16,908 bases of DNA from JBDTSW01 sp051004675 (GTDB taxonomy: Bacteria > Actinomycetota > Thermoleophilia > Solirubrobacterales > 70-9): the NCBI GenBank assembly GCA_051004675.1, contig JBPCKC010000086.1, positions 1-16,908 of the forward strand. Reading direction: 5' to 3'. The notes under the pieces are model-generated. The model did not search any database. It saw nothing but the letters and a program-made list of their open reading frames with translations, and was not told where the DNA came from. Positions 14,469 to 16,908 of this stretch are shown here, piece after piece (position 1 is the first letter of the stretch; the number at the start of each line of letters is the position of its first letter). The position numbers and the translations under genes are program-made.

Positions 14469-14801
14469 TCAGGAGGGGCCGGGAATCCGCGGCACCGGAA
14501 CCTGGAGACCCACTCGCTTGGAGTGATCGACTTCCGAGACGAACGGCACCCCGAGGGCCCGGGCGAGCCGGTATGACCATGCGGCCGGCCACGGGACCGG
14601 AACGGCGGTGGTGAACTCGTGGACCGAGCCGTCGCGCGCGTCTACCTCGAGGTCGAGCTCTGCGGTCGGCACGATCAGGCCGCGCGGCTCGTGAACGCGC
14701 ACCAGGCGAACGCGGCTCGGGCCGCCGCCCGAGACGATCTCGCGAATCTCCCGGGCGATGTCTCGGATCCGGATCGGGTTCAGGTATCGCAGTCGGCTCA
14801 T
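14469..14801 (-). CDS. Hypothetical 110-residue protein upstream of ridA
   Basis: I do not recognise this family. The protein starts MSRLRYLNPIRIRDIAREI, a basic amphipathic helix. It then alternates predicted beta strands (SRVRLVRVHEP, GLIVPTAELDLEVDA, SVHEFTTAVPVPW) with a short helix (PAAWSYRLARALG). It ends in a Pro-rich tail. There is no signal peptide, membrane segment or cysteine. Both the third-position G/C bias and the promoter-like ATGACC-N17-TAAAGT upstream support a real first gene of an operon, with ridA 23 bp downstream. The ATG at 14801 has no Shine-Dalgarno and a very short leader (about 10 bases by the predicted promoter). Function is unknown. Association with ridA could point to amino-acid or nitrogen metabolism, but that is only context. 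Confidence 0.7.
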   Translation of the reverse strand: MSRLRYLNPIRIRDIAREIREIVSGGGPSRVRLVRVHEPRGLIVPTAELDLEVDARDGSVHEFTTAVPVPWPAAWSYRLARALGVPFVSEVDHSKRVGLQVPVPRIPGPS

Positions 14802-14818
14802 TGAAAGCAGCTACCCGG

Positions 14819-14847
14819 ACTTTAGAGCGGCGACACCCGCCGGTCAT
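14819..14847 (-). promoter_or_regulatory. Promoter of the 110-residue unknown and ridA
   Basis: On the minus strand ATGACC (14847-14842), 17 bp, then TAAAGT (14824-14819) match TTGACA-N17-TATAAT at four of six bases each with ideal spacing. The start codon lies 17 bp past the -10, giving a leader of about ten bases. This is the best complete promoter in the window. Confidence 0.5.
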
Positions 14848-14857
14848 CGCACCGCCG

Positions 14858-15751
14858 TCAAACCCCCTCGAGCTTGGCGGCCAGCTCATCGGGGCCGTCG
14901 CCGGGCTCCACCCGGATTCGATTCAACTCGTATGGCTTGGCCAGTAGGGCGAGCCCTGGCTTCGTCGTGGTGGCACCGCGGTAACCCGCGTCGCGCACGG
15001 CCGCGATCACCTCGTCGTCGAAGGAACCGGCCGGGTAGCAAAAGAAATCCACCGGCTCCCCGAAGCGCCGCTGCAGCTCGCGCCTGGAGCCGCCCACCTC
15101 ACGCCGCAGCGCCCCAGCGTCGAGCGACGTCAGATCCGGGTGGGTATAGCTGTGCGCGTCGATCTCCCAGCCGGCTCCCACCAGCTCTTTCACCATCTCC
15201 TCGCTCAGCTCGCCCTGATCCACGGCCTCGACCTTCAGGTTGAGCACGGCCGGCCAGCCGAGGCGCTCGAGCGTTGGGGCCGCACCGACGTACTGCGAGC
15301 GAAGCCCGTCATCGAACGAGATCACGATGGGCCGGCGGGCGATCGGCGCGCCATCCTCCCACGCCGCGAACGCCTCGCCGAGGGTTACCGCGTGGTAGCC
15401 CTCCTCCGCCAGCCAGGCCATCTGCTCCTCGAAGGCGGCTTGAGGAACGAAGAGATCCGGGTACGGCTCGCCCACCGGAGCGGGCGCGATCGCGTGATAC
15501 ATGAGGATCGGGACCGCGCCGTCGAACCCGGTAACGGTGGGGGCGTCCCCGGGCGCGTGGGTGGCCTCTCCCGGCTCGGAAGGAGCGTCCTGCTCGGCCG
15601 ACCCGCCGGCCCCGGCGACCAGGCCGACCAGGAAAGCGCCGGCCGCCGCGCAGCCCAGGAAGTTGCGCCGGCGTCGGGCGCCGCGCCGTCGCTGCTCCGC
15701 CGCCCGGCGTCCCCTGCGCCGCCCTCCGGCCGGATCGGACACCCCCTCCAT
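14858..15751 (-). CDS. Polysaccharide deacetylase (NodB homology, PgaB/IcaB-like) with twin-arginine-like N-terminus
   Basis: The protein has 297 residues. A very basic N-region (about residues 11-29) ends in RRRRNFLGC, followed by a hydrophobic stretch (33-50). This resembles a Tat signal (R-R-x-F-L) or an uncleaved membrane anchor. After a Pro/Gly/Ala linker comes the NodB domain (about 80-285): VPILMYHAI, VISFDDG (D147, D148), DAHSYTHPDL (H200, H204) and FFCYPAGSFDD. The D-H-H metal site is complete. Such enzymes remove N-acetyl groups from surface or wall polysaccharides. The ILMYH start and FxYPxG motif resemble the PgaB/IcaB type rather than chitooligosaccharide NodB. The ATG at 15751 lies 3 bp after the stop of the MBL gene with no ribosome site, so translation is probably coupled. 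Location outside the cytoplasmic membrane is inferred. Confidence 0.92.
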   Translation of the reverse strand: MEGVSDPAGGRRRGRRAAEQRRRGARRRRNFLGCAAAGAFLVGLVAGAGGSAEQDAPSEPGEATHAPGDAPTVTGFDGAVPILMYHAIAPAPVGEPYPDLFVPQAAFEEQMAWLAEEGYHAVTLGEAFAAWEDGAPIARRPIVISFDDGLRSQYVGAAPTLERLGWPAVLNLKVEAVDQGELSEEMVKELVGAGWEIDAHSYTHPDLTSLDAGALRREVGGSRRELQRRFGEPVDFFCYPAGSFDDEVIAAVRDAGYRGATTTKPGLALLAKPYELNRIRVEPGDGPDELAAKLEGV

Positions 15752-15754
15752 CCG

Positions 15755-16759
15755 CTAGGCGGTGGGCCGCCAACGTCGCGGATCCGACCCGGCGACCTCC
15801 TCCAGCTCGCCCGCAGCGGCCAGGTGGTCGACGTAGGCCATCGCCATCTGCAGGCCCCACGCGGCAGTCGCGGGGGTGACGTTCTCCGGCCCCACGATCG
15901 CCGCGATCAATTCAAAAGCCGTCTTCGGGCCGCCGTCGCCGAAGGCGCCGCGGGCGCGGTCGAGGTGTTCGTGGATCAGCCGCCGGTTCGCCTCCGCCTT
16001 CGCCGGGACGCCGCGGAACGGCCTGCCGTGGCCCGCCAGGCACAAACCGGTGTCGAGCTCGGCGACCAGGTCCAAGCTGCGCAGGAACTCGGCCGTGGGG
16101 TCCGGCGTATGGCCGTAGTCCAGGAAGGGCGAGACGCGGCCCAGCACGTGGTCGCCGGAGATCAGCAGGCCGGTCTCGGGCTGATGGAGAACGACGTGCG
16201 ACGGCGCGTGACCCGGCGTCTCGTGGACCTGCCAGGGGCCGAGGTCCGTCGCGACCTCGGACCCGGGCACGAGGTCGCGGTCGGGCTCCACCAGCCGGGC
16301 CAGGCCGGTGTTCTCGCCACGGCGGCTCTTCTCGTACAGCTCGAGGCCCTCCGGCGGCACCCCGCTTTGGCGCGCGACCTCGATCCGCCGGTCGAGTGCG
16401 GCATCCGGGTCGTCGGCGAGCGCGCGGATGTGGCCCCAGGCCGGGTGCATCCACAACTCGCACTCCGCCGCGTCCACGATCGGCCCCGCCAGGCCGTAAT
16501 GGTCGGTGTGCGCGTGGGTGCAGACCAGGAGGCTGACATCGGCAAGCGAGAATCCCACCTGGGCGAGGGCCAGCTCGAGCTGGCGAGTGCCGTCGTCGCC
16601 GGCGTACCCGGTGTCGAAGAGGACGATCCCGTCGCCGGCCGCGACCGCGAAGGCGTTGCCGTGAGGGACGCCCGGCCAGGGCAGCGGCATCCGCAGGCGC
16701 CACACGCCCGCAACCACGCGCTCCCCACGGCCGATCTCGCGCTTTCTTCTATCCGCCAC
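15755..16759 (-). CDS. MBL-fold metallo-hydrolase with C-terminal winged-helix-like region
   Basis: The protein has 334 residues and a full metallo-beta-lactamase fold. The metal ligands are THAHTDHYG (H82, H84, D86, H87), HETPGHAPSH (H184), SGDHVLG (D203) and LAGHGRPF (H244). The N-terminal strands (NAFAVAAGDGIVLFDTG) match the fold. The C-terminal 70 residues (TAFELIAAIVGPENVTPATAAWGLQMAMAYVDHLAAAGELEEV) look like the winged-helix tail seen in LACTB2-like or glyoxalase II-like hydrolases. There is no signal peptide. The reaction is probably thioester, lactone or phosphoester hydrolysis; the substrate cannot be assigned. The start is GTG 16759: the MBL strands begin 15 residues later, while extension upstream would read through the inverted repeats. 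No well-spaced Shine-Dalgarno is present. It is the first gene of a coupled pair with the deacetylase. Confidence 0.9.
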   Translation of the reverse strand: MADRRKREIGRGERVVAGVWRLRMPLPWPGVPHGNAFAVAAGDGIVLFDTGYAGDDGTRQLELALAQVGFSLADVSLLVCTHAHTDHYGLAGPIVDAAECELWMHPAWGHIRALADDPDAALDRRIEVARQSGVPPEGLELYEKSRRGENTGLARLVEPDRDLVPGSEVATDLGPWQVHETPGHAPSHVVLHQPETGLLISGDHVLGRVSPFLDYGHTPDPTAEFLRSLDLVAELDTGLCLAGHGRPFRGVPAKAEANRRLIHEHLDRARGAFGDGGPKTAFELIAAIVGPENVTPATAAWGLQMAMAYVDHLAAAGELEEVAGSDPRRWRPTA

Positions 16760-16765
16760 CCCTGC

Positions 16766-16810
16766 AGTGTCCTGCCTGGACCACGCCGGCGGTGGTGAGA
16801 GCAGGACACT
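16766..16810. repeat. Inverted repeat, 10-bp perfect arms, just upstream of the MBL gene
   Basis: AGTGTCCTGC (16766-16775) and GCAGGACACT (16801-16810) are perfect inverted copies around a 25-base loop, which itself contains ACCAC and GTGGT. The near arm lies 6 bp before the GTG at 16759. It may be an operator pair, an RNA hairpin in the leader, or the end of an element. Confidence 0.6.
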
Positions 16811-16827
16811 CCCCGGCCGGGCGGGGA
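16810..16827. repeat. Second hairpin, TCCCCG/CGGGGA
   Basis: A 6-bp perfect stem with loop GCCGGG abuts the first inverted repeat. In this GC content a 6-bp stem alone would be weak evidence; it counts mainly because it sits between two longer repeats. Confidence 0.4.
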
Positions 16828-16835
16828 ACCCTGCC

Positions 16836-16908
16836 CGCAACTTGCTGCCTACCCCACCCCATCGATGGCCAAGGCATAACACCCCCACACCCAGCAAACA
16901 GCGTTGCG
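16836..16908. repeat. Interrupted inverted repeat reaching the right edge
   Basis: CGCAAC-TTGCTG (16836-16847) is mirrored by CAGCAA-ACAGC-GTTGCG (16892-16908) with a 5-base insertion in the second arm. The 44-base middle is C-rich and less GC-biased than the genes. No gene or RNA family is recognised here, and the repeat may continue beyond the window. Confidence 0.5.

Noticed and set aside
15140..16798. A 552-codon plus-strand open frame across the deacetylase and MBL genes
   Set aside because: No recognisable motif, biased composition, and it covers two genes with complete catalytic motifs on the minus strand.
16760..16897. N-terminal extension of the MBL protein up to position 16897
   Set aside because: The added residues show no homology-like pattern and read through the inverted repeats. 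The GTG at 16759 fits the fold.

Overview
The window looks like a piece of a high-GC actinobacterial chromosome. It has very strong G/C preference at third codon positions, many GTG and TTG starts, leaderless-looking starts and tightly packed genes. The gene content (an S8 protease with beta-propeller repeats, a GCS2-type carboxylate-amine ligase, a CehA-like PHP hydrolase, a stand-alone 5'-3' exonuclease) would fit Thermoleophilia/Solirubrobacterales-like Actinobacteriota. That placement is an inference from style and content; no marker gene proves it. I see no rRNA, tRNA, CRISPR array, transposase or integrase gene.

Layout. Positions 1-3598 (minus) hold most of a very large secreted subtilisin-like protease with FG-GAP/VCBS-type repeats, cut by the left edge. 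A divergent cyclophilin (3690-4148, plus) follows, then an unusual tandem PAS/zinc-ribbon sensor (4239-5351, plus). Convergent to that is a two-gene operon of a 113-residue unknown and a membrane fatty-acid desaturase (6819 to 5405, minus). Divergent from it runs a plus-strand group: a 5'-3' exonuclease, a coupled 97-residue unknown, and a flippase-like membrane protein (6857-9067). The last overlaps, tail to tail, a YbdK-like carboxylate-amine ligase (9050-10231, minus).

The centre is a phospholipid locus. pgsA and a PHP-domain hydrolase overlap by ATGA (12052 to 10356, minus). cdsA starts divergently 41 bp away (12094-12912, plus). Its 3' end overlaps a PAP2/Aur1-like membrane protein (13982 to 12888, minus). 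CdsA makes CDP-diacylglycerol, PgsA converts it to phosphatidylglycerol phosphate, and the PHP and PAP2 proteins are candidate downstream phosphatase or head-group enzymes.

The right part has a 110-residue unknown plus RidA operon (14801 to 14056, minus), and a coupled MBL-fold hydrolase and polysaccharide deacetylase pair (16759 to 14858, minus). The last ~140 bp contain no gene but three consecutive inverted repeats. There is no single obvious 'new system'. The best leads are the degenerate subtilase active site, the PAS-PAS-zinc-ribbon protein, the pgsA-PHP coupling, the recurring TANGGT motif just before start codons, and the structured right-hand edge.
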